Notes: generated by a model not told the origin, from the sequence alone. Shown: positions 9,355 to 20,940, counted from the first letter of the stretch. The stretch is DNA of 64,000 nt from Arthrobacter sp. AL12 (GCF_029960645.1 NZ_JASBQY010000004.1:62001-126000), one strand, 5' to 3'. Program-made: numbers and translations.

Positions 9355-9660
9355 GGGCACCCTGTCCGTGGGTTGAGCCGGTCCGGTGAAGCTGTGCTGG
9401 GCGAAGCCGTTTTTGGGCAAAGGGGAAGCCCCATCAGCGTGTTGCCGTTGGTGGGGCTTCGACTTTTCGATTGTCACGTGACGTCTTAGACAATCTGGCG
9501 GGATCCTTGGATTTTCAGGTCTTCCTACCTCGTCACTGGTAGCCATCATCTGACTTTGCCGAAGGCTGCGTCGGATGAGTGTCACTGAATCTTTGGTTCC
9601 TGCGTCCCGCTTCTTTCGAAGTGGGTAAGTTCAATTGTGATCCCGGCCGCCCGGATACAC
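9355..9660. other. Gene-free stretch upstream of the GH15 gene
   Basis: No credible gene is seen. A stem of GAAGCCCCA (9425-9433) with TGGGGCTTC (9452-9460) and an 18-base loop lies about 70 bases before the GH15 start, in its presumed leader. The stretch is less GC-rich than its neighbours and probably holds the GH15 promoter, but no clear -10/-35 pair stands out. Confidence 0.5.
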
Positions 9661-9707
9661 AAGAGCCCCGGAAGAACTACATCAGAGTAGTTTCTGCCGG
9701 GGCTCTT
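9661..9707 (-). terminator. Hairpin terminator after the nitroreductase gene
   Basis: The outer arms AAGAGCCCCGG (9661-9671) and CCGGGGCTCTT (9697-9707) are perfect, and the inner part pairs AGAACTAC with GTAGTTTCT. It lies 39 bases beyond the nitroreductase stop. There is no strong U-run, so termination efficiency is uncertain. Confidence 0.7.
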
Positions 9708-9745
9708 CGCTGCCCACCGGGGGCGTTTTTGGCCCGCCAGGGCGG

Positions 9746-10357
9746 CTAGTTGAAGACGGGGCTTTCGGTCCGGCTGCGCTTGATTTCGAAGAAGTACGGG
9801 AACGATGCGAGGGTCACCGACGCGTCCCACAGGCGGCCGGCGTCCTCGCCCCGCGGGATGCGAGTGAGCACGGGGCCGAAGAAGGCGGTGCCGTTGAAGG
9901 CAACGATGGGTGTGCCGACGTCCTGGCCCACCAGCGAAATTCCGGCCTCGTGGCTCGTGCGCAGTGTGGCGTCGAATTTGTCGGTCTCCCCTGCTGCCGC
10001 GAGTTCCGCGGGCAGGCCGACCTCGGCGAGGGACTTGGAAATGACTTCGGCGATGTCCTTGTTGCCCTCATTGTGGATCTTGGTGCCCATGGCGTCATAG
10101 AGTGCCTTGACGTGCCCGGCGCCGTGCTGCTCGGCGGCGGCCGTGATGACCCGCACCGGCGCCCAGGCCTTGGTGAGGAACGCCTTGTACTCCTCCGGGA
10201 GCTCCTCGCGGCCCTCGTTGAGCATGGCGAGGCTCATGACGTGCCATTCGGTGCCGATGTCGCGGACGTCTTCCACCTCGCTGATCCAGCGGGAAGTCAC
10301 CCAGGCAAAGGGGCACATCGGATCAAACCAGAAGTCAGCTTTATTGGTTTCAGGCAC
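9746..10357 (-). CDS. Mycothiol-dependent nitroreductase, Rv2466c/DsbA-fold family
   Basis: A thioredoxin-fold protein of 203 residues with the DsbA-type helical insert. It closely follows the pattern of M. tuberculosis Rv2466c, a mycothiol-dependent oxidoreductase: DFWFDPMCPFAW near the N-terminus (catalytic Cys followed by Pro-Phe-Ala-Trp), HVMSLAMLNEGRE, DVGTPIVAFNGTAFFGPVL (cis-Pro loop) and RIPRGEDAGRLWDASVTLAS. It acts in the cytoplasm on thiol/disulfide or nitro substrates; the physiological substrate is unknown. The GTG at 10357 is chosen because GAGGAG lies about 8 bases upstream and the product then starts exactly at the family N-terminus. Confidence 0.88.
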   Translation of the reverse strand: MPETNKADFWFDPMCPFAWVTSRWISEVEDVRDIGTEWHVMSLAMLNEGREELPEEYKAFLTKAWAPVRVITAAAEQHGAGHVKALYDAMGTKIHNEGNKDIAEVISKSLAEVGLPAELAAAGETDKFDATLRTSHEAGISLVGQDVGTPIVAFNGTAFFGPVLTRIPRGEDAGRLWDASVTLASFPYFFEIKRSRTESPVFN

Positions 10358-10462
10358 AGGTGTTCTCCTCGGGAAGTCTGCGGGAAAAAGAGGGCGCAGC
10401 GCCGGACCAGCGACCGGGAGCACCACAGGGAACAGCAAGCAGCGGGGCCTGTTTATTCCGGA

Positions 10463-11743
<1,281 letters not shown>

Positions 11744-11890
11744 ATGTGAACCCCTTTAGAATCTTGCTGCCGGCCGTGTTCGACTCCTGCGCAGCGCTGC
11801 ACCCGTTACTGGAATCACGGACGCGCCTTGGAAGGCGCCAGCCGTGACATGTTCCACTCTAGGTCACTTTGGGCCTGTTGGGTGGAAAGC

Positions 11891-11931
11891 CGACGCCGGT
11901 GCGGCCACAAAAGTGGGCCGCACCGGCGTCG
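11891..11931 (-). terminator. Hairpin after clpP2
   Basis: A perfect 16-bp stem (11891-11906 with 11916-11931) with a 9-base loop lies 27 bases past the clpP2 stop. On the minus strand it is followed by GCTTTCC, a weak U-tract. It likely separates clpP1-clpP2 transcription from clpX. Confidence 0.8.
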
Positions 11932-11957
11932 GGTACTGCTTGTGACGTAACGGCTTG

Positions 11958-12617
11958 CTACTTGGTAATCGCCTGGGGCTTCATCTTGCGGGAATCCAGC
12001 ACCTGGTCGATCAGTCCGTACTGCATCGCCTCGGCCGCGGTGAGGATCTTGTCGCGCTCGATGTCGTTGTTGACCTGTTCCGGCGTCCGGCCGGAGTGCT
12101 TGGCCAGCGTGTCCTCGAGCCAGGCCCGCATGCGCATGACCTCGGCGGCCTGGATCTCCAGGTCGGAGGCCTGGCCGCCCTGGCCGCCGGAGAGCGAGGG
12201 CTGGTGGATCAGAACGCGGGCGTTCGGAAGCGCGAGCCGCTTGCCCGGCGTGCCGGCGGCGAGGAGCACGGCGGCGGCACTGGCTGCCTGGCCGAGGCAG
12301 ACGGTCTGGATCTCCGGGCGGATGTACGTCATGGTGTCGTAGATCGCCGTCATGGCGGTGAAGGAGCCGCCCGGGGAGTTGATGTAGAGCGTGATGTCGC
12401 GGTCCGGGTCGGTGGACTCGAGCACGAGCAGCTGGGCCATCACGTCGTCGGCCGAGGCGTCGTCGACCTGGACGCCAAGGAAGATGATCCGGTCCTCGAA
12501 CAGCTTGGTGTACGGGTCCTGACGCTTGAAGCCGTAGGGGGTGCGTTCTTCGAACTGCGGCAGCACGTAGCGGCTGCTCGGCAGGTTACCGGCCGTCGAA
12601 CCGAAGTTGTAGTTCAT
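11958..12617 (-). CDS. clpP2: ATP-dependent Clp protease proteolytic subunit ClpP2
   Basis: Serine protease subunit of about 219 residues forming the heteromeric ClpP1P2 chamber known from actinobacteria. Catalytic Ser lies in [16 protein letters not shown], His in [11 protein letters not shown] and Asp in ERDKILTA. The ATG at 12617 (MNYNFGSTA) is preferred because AGGAG lies 8 bases upstream; ATGs at 12623 and 12638 are closer to or inside that site. It follows clpP1 by about 40 bases and is probably co-transcribed with it. Confidence 0.93.
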   Translation of the reverse strand: MNYNFGSTAGNLPSSRYVLPQFEERTPYGFKRQDPYTKLFEDRIIFLGVQVDDASADDVMAQLLVLESTDPDRDITLYINSPGGSFTAMTAIYDTMTYIRPEIQTVCLGQAASAAAVLLAAGTPGKRLALPNARVLIHQPSLSGGQGGQASDLEIQAAEVMRMRAWLEDTLAKHSGRTPEQVNNDIERDKILTAAEAMQYGLIDQVLDSRKMKPQAITK

Positions 12618-12655
12618 GTTCATTGCTCCTGAATTCATTGCTGTCTGCCTGCCGG

Positions 12656-13324
12656 TCAGTTCTCGGTGGCATCGTCGGTTGAGTCGGTGACTGAGGCCGT
12701 GTTGTCGGCGTTGGTTCCGCCACCGCCCGCTACGGATCCCGCGTGCGCCGCGATCTTGTCAAAGAAGCCGTATTCGAGGGCGTCCTTGGCCGTGAACCAC
12801 TTGTCGCGGTCATTGTCCTTGAGGATGGTCTCGACCGTCTGCCCGGTCTGGTCCGCCGTCAGTTCGGCCATGACCTTCTTCATGTGCAGGATGAGCTCGG
12901 CCTGGATCTTGATGTCCGAGGCCGTGCCGCCGATGCCGCCGGAGGGCTGGTGCATCAGGATGCGGGCGTTGGGGGTGGCGTAGCGCTTGCCCTTGGTGCC
13001 GGAGGAGAGCAGGAACTGCCCCATCGAGGCGGCGAGGCCGGTGGCAACGGTGACGACGTCGTTCGGGATGAACTGCATCGTGTCGTAGATGGCCATGCCG
13101 GCGGTGACGGAGCCGCCCGGGGAGTTGATGTAGAGGTAGATATCCTTCTCGGGGTTCTCGGCCGAGAGCAGCAGCAGCTGCGAGCAGATCGCGTTGGCGT
13201 TCTCGTCGCGGACCTCGGAGCCGAGCCAGATGATGCGCTCTTTCAGCAGGCGGTTGTAAATGTAGTTATCCTGGGCTGCCGGATCGACAGTAGCCATCCG
13301 GGGTGCCCCTGCTTGCTGTGACAT
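12656..13324 (-). CDS. clpP1: ATP-dependent Clp protease proteolytic subunit ClpP1
   Basis: Serine protease subunit of 222 residues, partner of ClpP2. Catalytic Ser is in [17 protein letters not shown], His in [10 protein letters not shown] and Asp in [10 protein letters not shown]. The handle region contains [15 protein letters not shown] glycine- and aspartate-rich tail of about 25 residues follows the core. It is first in the clpP1-clpP2 unit, and a ClgR-type box lies about 110 bases upstream, so it is probably activated by ClgR under protein-folding stress. Confidence 0.95.
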   Translation of the reverse strand: MSQQAGAPRMATVDPAAQDNYIYNRLLKERIIWLGSEVRDENANAICSQLLLLSAENPEKDIYLYINSPGGSVTAGMAIYDTMQFIPNDVVTVATGLAASMGQFLLSSGTKGKRYATPNARILMHQPSGGIGGTASDIKIQAELILHMKKVMAELTADQTGQTVETILKDNDRDKWFTAKDALEYGFFDKIAAHAGSVAGGGGTNADNTASVTDSTDDATEN

Positions 13325-13432
13325 GTGTACTTACCTCTCGCTGGCGACGGTGACGCCACTGGACGACATCACTGAACTTTCCTACATGGACACTAACGGT
13401 TTTCCCGGCGCCATTGTGCTCAGGCGCGGGGC

Positions 13433-13450
13433 TGTTCGCTGACGGCGCAC
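13433..13450 (-). promoter_or_regulatory. ClgR-type operator upstream of clpP1-clpP2
   Basis: TGTTCGCTGACGGCGCAC contains CGC-T-G-A-C-G-GCG (13437-13447), which fits the published actinobacterial ClgR pattern WNNWCGCYNANRGCGWWS at all but one flanking base. It lies between tig and clpP1, about 110 bases before the clpP1 start. ClgR activates clpP1P2 in Corynebacterium and Streptomyces; its action here is inferred. Confidence 0.65.
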
Positions 13451-13477
13451 GATTGCCCGGGAGGGTTCATCACGGGC

Positions 13478-13519
13478 TTAAAAAGCCGCACCCCCGGATC
13501 AGTGATCCGGGGGTGCGGC
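13478..13519 (-). terminator. Intrinsic terminator of tig
   Basis: A perfect 16-bp stem (13485-13500 with 13504-13519) with a 3-base loop is followed on the minus strand by TTTTTAA. It lies 24 bases after the tig stop. Confidence 0.95.
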
Positions 13520-13542
13520 AGGAACTGCGGGAACAGGAAGTG

Positions 13543-14940
13543 CTAGAACTTCGCTGCTGCCGGGTCATCATTCTTCGCGGTCTCGGCTGCTGCTTCCTCG
13601 GAAGCGGCGTCCTCGACACCGGCGTCAGCCTCGGCTGCTGCCTCTTCGCCGCCGGGGCGGACGAAGTCGCTAAGGTCAACCTTGTTGCCCTCGGTGTCGG
13701 TGACCTCGGCCTGGCCCAGGACGACGGCCAGTGCCTTGCGGCGGCGGACCTCGGAAACCATCATGGGGACCTGGCCGCTCTGATCGATGATCTGGGCGAA
13801 CTGGTTCGGGTCCATGCCGTACTGGCCGGCCGTGGTGACGATGTAGTCGATCAGCTCGTTCTGGCTGACATTGACTTCTTCCTTTTCGGCGATGGCGTCA
13901 AGGATGATCTCGTTCTGGAAGGCACGCTCCGTGTTGGCCTTGACCTCGGCGCGGTGCTCCTCGGTGTCGTGCTCGCCTTCACCGTGGGCGTTCTCGGCGT
14001 TGAAGTGCTGCTCGAGCTGTTCTTCGACGACGGAATCCGGGACGGGGACCGCGACGAGCTCAACGAGCTTGTCGAGGACCTTGTCGCGGGCCTCGACGCC
14101 CTGCTCAACGACCTTGGACTCGGCAGCCTGCTTGGCGAGGTCCTCGCGGAGCTCGGCCAGGGTGTCGAATTCGGAGGCCAGCTGGGCGAAGTCGTCGTCG
14201 GCCTCCGGAAGCTCGCGCTCCTTGACGGACTTGACGACAACCTTGACCTGGGCGGACTCGCCGGCGTGCTCGCCGCCCACGAGGGTGGTGTCGAAGATGG
14301 CGTCCTCGTCGGCGCTGAGGCCGGTGACGGCCTCGTCGAGGCCTTCGAGCATGGTGCCGGCGCCGACCTGGTAGGACAGGCCGGTGGCGGAATCAACCTC
14401 GGCGCCGTCGATGGTGGCGGTGATGTCGATCGTCAGGAAGTCCTTGTCGGCGGCCGGACGGTCCAGGGACTTCAGCGTGCCGAAGCGGCCGCGGAGCTCG
14501 TCCAGCGCCTTGTCGACGTCGGCGTCGGTGGACTCAGCGGCGGCAACCTCAACCTTGATGCCGGCGTAGTCGGGCAGTTCGATCTCGGGGCGGACGTCAA
14601 CCTCGGCGTGGAACTTCAGTTCACCGTCGGTGGCGGACGGGTCCGGGACCTCAGTGATTTCAACCTCGGGACGGCTCAGCGGGCGGATGCCGGTTTCCTG
14701 CACGGCTGCCTGGTACCAGCCGTTGAGGCCATCGTTGATGGCAGTCTCCAGCACGTAGCCACGGCCAACGCGCTGGTCAATGAGCTTGGAGGGGACCTTG
14801 CCCTTGCGGAAACCCGGGACCTGGATCTGCGAAGCAACAGTCTTGTATGCCTCTGCGATGCTGGGCTTCAGTTCCTCAAAGGGGACCTCAACATTGAGCT
14901 TGACCCGCGTGGGGGTGAGGTTCTCGACAGCGCTCTTCAC
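13543..14940 (-). CDS. tig: Trigger factor
   Basis: Ribosome-associated chaperone and peptidyl-prolyl isomerase of 465 residues. The N-terminal ribosome-binding domain carries [10 protein letters not shown] (signature GFRxGKxP), the FKBP-type PPIase domain is central ([19 protein letters not shown]), and the helical chaperone domain follows. The C-terminus is an acidic Glu/Ala-rich tail of about 40 residues, common in actinobacterial trigger factors. The start is GTG at 14940 with AGGAG about 10 bases upstream. It is upstream of clpP1, clpP2 and clpX on the same strand, the classical tig-clpP-clpX order. Confidence 0.96.
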   Translation of the reverse strand: MKSAVENLTPTRVKLNVEVPFEELKPSIAEAYKTVASQIQVPGFRKGKVPSKLIDQRVGRGYVLETAINDGLNGWYQAAVQETGIRPLSRPEVEITEVPDPSATDGELKFHAEVDVRPEIELPDYAGIKVEVAAAESTDADVDKALDELRGRFGTLKSLDRPAADKDFLTIDITATIDGAEVDSATGLSYQVGAGTMLEGLDEAVTGLSADEDAIFDTTLVGGEHAGESAQVKVVVKSVKERELPEADDDFAQLASEFDTLAELREDLAKQAAESKVVEQGVEARDKVLDKLVELVAVPVPDSVVEEQLEQHFNAENAHGEGEHDTEEHRAEVKANTERAFQNEIILDAIAEKEEVNVSQNELIDYIVTTAGQYGMDPNQFAQIIDQSGQVPMMVSEVRRRKALAVVLGQAEVTDTEGNKVDLSDFVRPGGEEAAAEADAGVEDAASEEAAAETAKNDDPAAAKF

Positions 14941-15010
14941 AGTCTAAGTACTCCTGGTTTTTAGGGGGTGGGGTTCTGCACTGCCAAGGGTCTGGCAGTA
15001 CCTGCAGAGT

Positions 15011-15084
15011 CGGGGTGACAGGATTTGAACCTGCGACTTCCTGCTCCCAAAGCAGGTGCTCTAGCCAAGCTGAGCTACACCCCG
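15011..15084 (-). tRNA. tRNA-Pro (anticodon TGG)
   Basis: A 74-base cloverleaf on the minus strand with acceptor CGGGGTG/CACCCCG, D-arm AGCTCAGCTTGGCTAGAGC, anticodon loop TTTGGGA in a CCTGC/GCAGG stem, and T-arm GGTTCAAATCC. CCA is not encoded. Confidence 0.95.
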
Positions 15085-15215
15085 TAAGTGCACAGAACAG
15101 TCTACGGTCAAATCATCCCGGTTTGCACATTTGACACCGGGGCCCTGAATTAGGTTTAGTTGTACCCGGCTTCAACAGCCGCCCGGAAGTCTTGCTGAAG
15201 GTCCAGCATGTTCCC

Positions 15216-15286
15216 GGGGACGTAGCTTAGTGGTAAAGCCTCAGTCTTCCAAACTGATGATGCGGGTTCGATTCCCGTCGTCCCCT
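15216..15286 (+). tRNA. tRNA-Gly (anticodon TCC)
   Basis: A 71-base cloverleaf with acceptor GGGGACG/CGTCCCC, anticodon loop CTTCCAA flanked by TCAGT/ACTGA, and T-arm GCGGGTTCGATTCCCGT. A strong terminator follows. It is divergent from tRNA-Pro. Confidence 0.95.
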
Positions 15287-15299
15287 CCGAAATATGACG

Positions 15300-15329
15300 A
15301 AAAAGCCCCGCTCCGGTGGGGCTTTTTTC
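15300..15329 (+). terminator. Intrinsic terminator of tRNA-Gly
   Basis: AAAAAGCCCC pairs with GGGGCTTTTT across an 8-base loop and ends in six T. It lies 14 bases after the tRNA. The 200 bases that follow, up to 15531, hold no recognisable gene. Confidence 0.93.
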
Positions 15330-15531
15330 GTATGCGGGTCCTGCACTCCAGGGTTTGCGCACTCCGACTCCCAGGCGTCCGCCCAGGCATGATCGGCTCG
15401 GACACGGATCGGGGCTACTTTGACACGGACACGCCGCAACTGGCGGGGCTAGGGACCGGAATCGCAGCCAAAGGCGCCCCCGGGGGGACGCCGGCTCGCG
15501 TCCTGTCCCGCAGCTGTTCAGTGCCTATGGG

Positions 15532-16469
15532 TCAGCCGCACTGGCAGGACGGGCACCAGTAGAGCTTGCGGGCACCGAGGTCGGTCAGGGCAACCGGCGT
15601 CCCGCAGTTCCGGCAGGCGAGTCCCTGCCGGCGGTACACGAAGTGGGCCTCGTCCGCGGCGGGAAAGGCGCGGGAAGTTCCGCCCGGTGGGGCGCCGGCG
15701 GGAACGCTCCAGTAGCGCGGGGGCGTGGTGATGATCCGGCCGTCGCGGACGCCGTCGACCATCACCGCAACGGTGTCGTCCCAGAGCCGTCCGGCCGCCT
15801 CCGCCGACAGTCCCCGCCCCGGCTGCCAGGGGTCCAGGCGCTGCCGGAACAGCAGTTCCGCGCGGTAGACATTCCCGACGCCGGCGATCACCTTCTGGTC
15901 CATCAGCAGGGCCGCGAGCGGTGTGCGCCTGGCCAGGATGCCGGCAACAAAGGTCTCCCGGTCGCCGGGACGGTTCCGCAGCGGGTCGGGGCCGAGCCGT
16001 GCCAGCACGGCTGCCGCTTCCGCTTCCGTGACGGTCTCGCAGGTCGTCGCGCCGCGGAGGTCGGCCCAGCCGTGGGCGCTGGTGAGCCGGACGCGGACGG
16101 CACCCACCGGGGCGGGCGGTCCCTCATACCCGGCCGGCCCGGGCGCTCCGGCGCTGTCGTCGCCGTCGTCGTAGACCTCCCGCTCCCCCACTTTGCGGGG
16201 CGCGCCGATGCTGGACGCTCCCCGGAAGCCGGCGTCGCCGCCGAAATCCCAGGCGCCGTAGAGGCCCAGGTGGACGTGCAGCAGCAGCCCGTGCCCGAAC
16301 TCCAGGAAGAGGTGTTTCCCGTGCGCCGTCGAACCGGTGAGGGTGTGGCCGTCGAGCAGCGCCGCGCCGTGGACGAAGCGGCCCTGCGGGCTGGACACGG
16401 CGAGCCGCTCCCCCGTGAAGACGTCCCCGAACTGGCGGGCCAGCCGGTGGACGGAGTGCCCTTCGGGCA

Positions 16470-16470
<1 letters not shown>
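15532..16470 (-). CDS. nei: Fpg/Nei-family DNA glycosylase (Nei2-like)
   Basis: Bifunctional DNA glycosylase/AP lyase of 312 residues for oxidised bases. The N-terminus MPEGHSVHRLARQF gives catalytic Pro2 and Glu3, and His at position 5 is typical of Nei rather than Fpg. The H2TH region contains DQKVIAGVGNVYRAELLF. A C-terminal zinc finger has CRNCG and CPSCQ. An Asp/Gly/Ala-rich insertion near residues 95-120 is longer than usual. The start is GTG at 16470, which shares a G with the TAG stop of rpiB, so the two are translationally coupled. Confidence 0.9.
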
Positions 16471-16961
<491 letters not shown>

Positions 16962-17078
16962 GGCGGATCCGTTCAGTTGGGCAGATCAGTGGAGTCACGT
17001 GGGCTGCGGGGCGGTTGCGGGGGCTGTTCCCAGCCTACTAGGGCGCGGGCCGGGGAGGTTTGGCCCGGCGGGAAGGTT

Positions 17079-17100
17079 GGCCCGGCGGCGCCGCCGGGCC
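17079..17100. repeat. 22-bp perfect GC palindrome
   Basis: The first half GGCCCGGCGGC is followed directly by its reverse complement, in a G-rich stretch (17040-17130) that also carries short direct repeats of TTGGCCCGGCGG type. It lies just past the stop of the DUF1648 gene and may serve as its terminator, without a U-run. Confidence 0.7.
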
Positions 17101-17128
17101 GGCGGGCGGGCTCGGCCGGCGGGCGGGT

Positions 17129-18130
17129 TCACACACCGGCGGCGCCGTCGGGCCGGTGCGCCCGTTCCGCCACCCGTGAGATCACCTGCGCGACGTTGTC
17201 CGCCGTTGTGGCGCTCCCCCCGCTGACTGTCAGGGTCCGGCCGTCGGAACGGTCGACGACGACTGCCGGTCCGCTGCTGACAAGCAGCGCCGTCGTGGTG
17301 CCGTTATTGCGGTATCCCCAGCCGCCGTAGTCGGCCGCCCTGACCTCTTTCGGCGTCGCCCCCTCGATGGCGGCGGCCGGGACGTCCATCACCCTGACGA
17401 AGCCGGCGGCGAAGACCCGCAGCCCGCTCCGGTCCACCCGGATGCGGGCGAACAGGCACGCGGCGGCCAGCAGGGCCAGGGCCACCAGGAGGGCAGCGAG
17501 CCAGGGCACGGCGATGGTCAGGAGGGCGGCGGGAAGCAGGGTGGCGATCCCGAGCATCACGAAGACCGAGCTGCGGGCGTGGACCCACAGGCTCACCGAG
17601 TCGCGGGCCAGGTCGGGGTCCAGTTCGCGGGCCAGGGCTTCGGCCATGGCCCGGTCGTCGTCCGTGGACCAGCGCTGGTCGGCTTTGAAGACGAAGCCCA
17701 TAACGACGCCCAGGCCCAGGGCGGCGCCGCTGCCCATGGCGAGGACGGCGGCATCCACCTGGGCGTCCCGCGCGTTCGGCAGGCCGAGCTGTCCGACCAG
17801 CACGGCGGCGAGGACGGTGGTGACGAACAGGCTCACGAACAGCCCGGCACCCATCATGATCCGGCGCATGATTGCCGGACGGGACAGCGGCACGGCCTGC
17901 ACCAGCACGGCCCCGCCGAACAAAACGATCATGGCCGCGCCGACGCCGACGACCGCCTCAAACGGCGCGAAGTCCGCGGCGGCGCCCTCGGCCCACCGGA
18001 CGGCCAGCGGCTCGGGCAGGTCCGGGCGGAGCAGGGCGGCGCACACCACAAACGCGGCGGCCAGCACCAGCGGGAACCCCACGGCGAAGCGCAGCGCCCG
18101 GACATCTACGGAATTCCGAAGCTTTCCCAT
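17129..18130 (-). CDS. DUF1648-type integral membrane protein
   Basis: A 333-residue protein with about six hydrophobic segments: residues roughly 13-33, 57-80, 93-115, 130-150, and two adjacent ones near 195-240. The N-terminal pair with LPEPLAVRWAEG matches the DUF1648 pattern (P-x-H/R-W). The C-terminal 100 residues form a soluble PH-like region. No function is known. TAGCGT (18143-18138) lies 7 bases before the ATG, so a leaderless mRNA is likely. It is divergent from pepN. Confidence 0.7.
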   Translation of the reverse strand: MGKLRNSVDVRALRFAVGFPLVLAAAFVVCAALLRPDLPEPLAVRWAEGAAADFAPFEAVVGVGAAMIVLFGGAVLVQAVPLSRPAIMRRIMMGAGLFVSLFVTTVLAAVLVGQLGLPNARDAQVDAAVLAMGSGAALGLGVVMGFVFKADQRWSTDDDRAMAEALARELDPDLARDSVSLWVHARSSVFVMLGIATLLPAALLTIAVPWLAALLVALALLAAACLFARIRVDRSGLRVFAAGFVRVMDVPAAAIEGATPKEVRAADYGGWGYRNNGTTTALLVSSGPAVVVDRSDGRTLTVSGGSATTADNVAQVISRVAERAHRPDGAAGV

Positions 18131-18266
18131 ATCCCCAACGCTACCCCCGGCGATTTGTCCTTAGTACCGTGGTGTGACCCGGGCTACTTGCCAAGCGCCG
18201 CAGAAGTGAAAGAATGGTTTCATAGTACCGAGTTCCCCCATCCCCACGCATCCTGGAGGCCCAACT

Positions 18267-20831
18267 TTGCCCGGAATGAACCTCACGCGCGCCGAAGCAC
18301 GCGAGCGCGCCGAACTGATCGCCGTCGACTCCTACGAGGTCGAGCTTGACCTGACCCGCGGGGACAAAGTCTTCGGCTCCACCACCGCCGTGAAGTTCAC
18401 GGCCAGGCCGGGGTCCTCGACGTTCATCGACGCCGTTACCGGCGCCGTGCAGAGTGTGACCCTGAACGGCCGTGAGCTGGACCCGGCCGAGGTGTCCGAC
18501 GGGATCCGCATCCAGCTGCCGGATCTGGCGGCGGACAACGAGCTGCTGGTCGTCGCCGAGGCCCCGTACATGAACACGGGCGAGGGTCTGCACCGCTTCG
18601 TGGACCCCGTGGACCATGAGGTGTACCTGTACACGCAGTTCGAGGTGCCGGATTCCCGGCGTATGTTCGCTGTGTTCGAGCAGCCCGACCTCAAAGCCAG
18701 CTTCACGTTCACGGTGATTGCCCCCTCGCACTGGGACATCGTGTCCAACTCCCCCACCCCGGTGCCGGTCGAGACCATCCCCGGCACCGACGGCGGCGCC
18801 CGCTCCGTCTGGGAGTTCACCCCCACCCCGCGGCTCTCCTCCTACGTCACGGCGCTGATCGCGGGGCCCTACCAGTCCGTCCGCAGCGAAGTGGTCTCCG
18901 CCTCCGGGAAGGTCACCCCGCTGGGCGTCTTCGCGCGCAAGTCGCTGATGCAGTACCTCGACGCCGACAACATCTTCGAACTCACCCGCCAGGGCTTCGA
19001 GTTCTTCGAGGCGCAGTTCGGCTGCCCGTACCCGTTCGAGAAGTACGACCAGCTCTTCGTCCCGGAGTTCAATGCCGGCGCCATGGAAAACGCCGGGGCG
19101 GTGACTATCCTGGAAGGCTACGTTTTCCGCAGCAAGGTCACCGACGCCCAGGTGGAGCGCCGCGCCATCACCGTGCTCCACGAGCTGGCTCACATGTGGT
19201 TCGGGGACCTCGTGACAATGCGCTGGTGGAACGACCTCTGGCTCAACGAGTCCTTCGCCGAATACATGTCCCACCTGGCCGCGGTGGAGAACACCAGGTT
19301 CGACCACGCCTGGACCACCTTCGCCTCGGTGGAGAAGTCCTGGGCCTACCGCCAGGACCAGCTTCCCACCACGCACCCGATCTTCGCCGAGATCAACGAC
19401 CTGGAGGACGTCGAGGTGAACTTCGACGGCATCACCTATGCCAAGGGCGCCTCGGTGCTCCGCCAGCTGGTGGCGTGGGTGGGTCCGGAGGAGTTCATGG
19501 CCGGCGTCCGCGAGTACTTCCGCAAGCACGCCTGGCAGAACACCGAGCTCAGCGACCTGATGGCTGAGCTCGAAAAGGCCAGCGGCCGGGACCTGGACCA
19601 GTGGGGGCAGCTCTGGCTGGAGACCGCCGGCGTCAACACGCTCAAGCCCGAGCTCAGCGTGGGTGACGACGGGACGATCTCCTCGTTCGCGATCCTGCAG
19701 TCCGCCACCGAGTCCCAGCCCACCATCCGCCCGCACCGGCTCGCTGTCGGCTTCTACAACCTCACCGCGGCCGGGAAACTGGAACGGGTCCACCGCGAGG
19801 AGCTCGACGTCGACGGCCGACGCACCGAGGTGCCGTTGCTGGCCGGGCTTTCCCAGCCGGACCTGATCCTGCTCAACGACGACGACCTTGCCTACGCCAA
19901 GGTCCGCCTCGACCCGAAGTCCCTCGCCACAGCCACTGCGCACCTCAAGGACTTCAGCCAGAGCCTTCCCCGGACCCTGGTGTGGGGTTCGGCCTGGGAT
20001 GCGGCCCGCGACGGGGAAACCCCGGCCCGCCGTTACGTGGAACTGATCCTGGCCAACATCGCCGAGGAATCCGATTCCTCGGTGATTCAGGTACAGCTGC
20101 GCCAGCTCGCGACGACCTTGAATTTCTATGTGGCTCCGGAGCACAAGGAAGCCACTGCGGTGGCGGCCGTCGACCGGCTCTGGGGGCTCGCCTCCGGCGT
20201 CCCGGCAGGCTCCGACGCGCAGCTGCAGTTCGTCAAGTCCCATGCCCTGCTCGCCCGCAGCGCCGGGCAACTGGACACCGTCTCAGGTTTGCTGGAGGGC
20301 AGCCTGACGCTGGAGGGCCTCACCGTGGACCAGGACCTGCGCTGGGAACTGGTCACCTCTCTCGTCGCCGGCGGCCGGGCCGGGCAGGAGCAGATCGATA
20401 CCGAACTCGCGCTCGACAACACCGCCACCGGGCAGAATGCGGCGGCCCTCGCCAAGGCCGCCATCCCGACGCACGAGGCCAAGGCCGCGGCCTGGGACTC
20501 GATCGTGGTCAAGGGCGAGCTGTCCAATGCCCTCCAGGGCTCAGCCGTCAGCGGCTTCACCCGGGTGCTGGACACCTCCCTGCTGGAGCCCTACGCCGGG
20601 AAGTACTTCGCCGCGGTGCCTGGCATCGTCAAGGAGCGCACGCACGCGCTGGCCCAGCAGATCGTCGTCGGGCTCTACCCGGCGCAGCTGACCACGCAGG
20701 CGACCGTGGACCGCACGGACGAGTTCCTGGCCTCGCTGCCGGAGGACAGCGCGGCCCTGCGGCGGATGATGTTGGAGAACCGCGACGGCGTGGCCCGCGC
20801 GCTGCGCGCCCGCCAGGCCGACGTCGGCTGA
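18267..20831 (+). CDS. pepN: Aminopeptidase N (M1 family)
   Basis: Zinc metallopeptidase of 854 residues removing N-terminal amino acids from peptides in the cytoplasm. Exopeptidase motif GAMEN lies in FNAGAMENAGAVT, and zinc ligands are in HELAHMWFGDLVTMRWWNDL with the third ligand in NESFAEY. The C-terminal ERAP1-like helical domain is complete. A TTG start at 18267 is chosen because GGAGG lies 7 bases upstream; the internal ATG three codons later would be 16 bases away. An overlapping long frame on the other strand is a coding shadow. Confidence 0.95.
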   Translation: MPGMNLTRAEARERAELIAVDSYEVELDLTRGDKVFGSTTAVKFTARPGSSTFIDAVTGAVQSVTLNGRELDPAEVSDGIRIQLPDLAADNELLVVAEAPYMNTGEGLHRFVDPVDHEVYLYTQFEVPDSRRMFAVFEQPDLKASFTFTVIAPSHWDIVSNSPTPVPVETIPGTDGGARSVWEFTPTPRLSSYVTALIAGPYQSVRSEVVSASGKVTPLGVFARKSLMQYLDADNIFELTRQGFEFFEAQFGCPYPFEKYDQLFVPEFNAGAMENAGAVTILEGYVFRSKVTDAQVERRAITVLHELAHMWFGDLVTMRWWNDLWLNESFAEYMSHLAAVENTRFDHAWTTFASVEKSWAYRQDQLPTTHPIFAEINDLEDVEVNFDGITYAKGASVLRQLVAWVGPEEFMAGVREYFRKHAWQNTELSDLMAELEKASGRDLDQWGQLWLETAGVNTLKPELSVGDDGTISSFAILQSATESQPTIRPHRLAVGFYNLTAAGKLERVHREELDVDGRRTEVPLLAGLSQPDLILLNDDDLAYAKVRLDPKSLATATAHLKDFSQSLPRTLVWGSAWDAARDGETPARRYVELILANIAEESDSSVIQVQLRQLATTLNFYVAPEHKEATAVAAVDRLWGLASGVPAGSDAQLQFVKSHALLARSAGQLDTVSGLLEGSLTLEGLTVDQDLRWELVTSLVAGGRAGQEQIDTELALDNTATGQNAAALAKAAIPTHEAKAAAWDSIVVKGELSNALQGSAVSGFTRVLDTSLLEPYAGKYFAAVPGIVKERTHALAQQIVVGLYPAQLTTQATVDRTDEFLASLPEDSAALRRMMLENRDGVARALRARQADVG

Positions 20832-20896
20832 GGCGTCGCTCCCGGGCCCGCCCGGGTAGCCGCCCGCAGCCCGTCCAGCCCGCAGCCCAGGTGGCC

Positions 20897-20940
20897 CGCA
20901 GCAAAGGCCGTTTTGGAAGCCCAGAACGGCCTTTGCTGCG
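20897..20940. repeat. 44-bp intergenic palindrome (GGCCGTTTTG family)
   Basis: The 16-bp arms CGCAGCAAAGGCCGTT (20897-20912) and their complement (20925-20940) are perfect, with a 12-base loop. It lies after pepN and before the OsmC gene. The left arm and loop start share GCAG and GGCCGTTTTG with the palindrome at 60951-60989. Confidence 0.8.

Noticed and set aside
17041..17130. GC-rich repeat stretch as a mobile element end
   Set aside because: It has no flanking direct repeats or transposase and is best explained as a terminator-like palindrome with local slippage.
18141..20270. 709-aa open frame on the - strand
   Set aside because: Antisense of pepN with no recognisable protein features; pepN has all zinc-site motifs and a good ribosome site.
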